The notes under the pieces were generated by a model, which was not told the origin of the DNA, did not search any database, and worked only from the letters and a program-made list of their open reading frames with translations. This document shows, piece after piece, positions 6,057 to 6,197 of a stretch of 6,197 nt of DNA; within the stretch, counting starts at the first letter, position 1, and the number at the start of each line of letters is the position of its first letter. The stretch is from Verrucomicrobiota bacterium. Lineage in GTDB: Bacteria > Verrucomicrobiota > Verrucomicrobiia > Verrucomicrobiales > Akkermansiaceae. Location of the stretch: assembly GCA_008932955.1 (NCBI GenBank), contig WBXE01000142.1:1-6197 (forward strand), written 5' to 3'. Made by a program: the position numbers and the translations under genes.

Positions 6057-6085
6057 TTGCCTCCCCATCCACGCCAGCCTAGTTT
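6057..6085 (+). promoter_or_regulatory. candidate sigma70-like promoter for the initiator tRNA
   Basis: TTGCCT (6057-6062), a 17-bp spacer (6063-6079) and TAGTTT (6080-6085) precede the tRNA; transcription would begin about 28 nt before the mature 5' end. The -35 is fair and the -10 weak. It is back to back with the minus-strand candidate promoter, whose -35 is ten bases away. Confidence 0.4.
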
Positions 6086-6094
6086 TCCCGTCCC

Positions 6095-6108
6095 GCGCCG
6101 CAAGGCGC
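6095..6108 (+). other. GNRA-capped hairpin in the tRNA 5' leader
   Basis: GCGCC (6095-6099) and GGCGC (6104-6108) pair exactly around GCAA, a GNRA-type tetraloop. It lies 11 nt before the mature tRNA end and would be in the part of the precursor removed by RNase P. The distance leaves a single-stranded stretch for RNase P binding. Confidence 0.5.
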
Positions 6109-6119
6109 ATGGTTCCAAT

Positions 6120-6196
<77 letters not shown>

Positions 6197-6197
6197 C

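Overview
The window is a GC-rich stretch of a bacterial chromosome holding six complete protein genes and one tRNA gene. The first half is on the plus strand: a class I rRNA-type methyltransferase (107-1000), an Ste24-like M48 zinc metalloprotease (1184-2455) and a DedA/VTT membrane protein (2674-3339). The second half is a minus-strand run that would be transcribed in the order secreted cyclophilin (5926-5264), plsY (5243-4512), gpsA (4356-3349). An initiator tRNA (fMet) gene with an encoded CCA closes the right edge on the plus strand (6120-6196). All genes look intact and housekeeping in type. I see no transposase, phage gene, toxin-antitoxin pair, defence gene or CRISPR array.

The clearest joint function is phospholipid synthesis. 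GpsA makes sn-glycerol 3-phosphate and PlsY acylates it to lysophosphatidate. The cyclophilin 20 nt upstream of plsY is a periplasmic folding factor and is probably only a transcriptional neighbour. DedA-family proteins act in membrane lipid carrier recycling, and the M48 protease is an integral membrane enzyme, so five of the six proteins concern the envelope or its lipids.

The unusual part is between the genes. Several gaps carry their own inverted or tandem repeat: a 26-bp near-perfect inverted repeat around a 44-nt centre (1022-1117); a cluster of small hairpins and a 15-bp direct repeat (2519-2623); and, inside the presumed plsY-gpsA operon, a heptamer array with a reverse-complement partner that runs over the plsY stop codon (4386-4528). 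A weaker palindrome lies at 51-72. These look like interspersed repeat families rather than genes, and they are the best leads here.

Taxonomy is a low-confidence guess. High GC, weak or absent Shine-Dalgarno sequences at most starts, a signal-peptide cyclophilin and repeat-filled intergenic gaps would suit a Gram-negative member of the Verrucomicrobiota or a related PVC lineage, but no gene here proves it. The initiator tRNA has A29:U41 where most bacteria have G29:C41.
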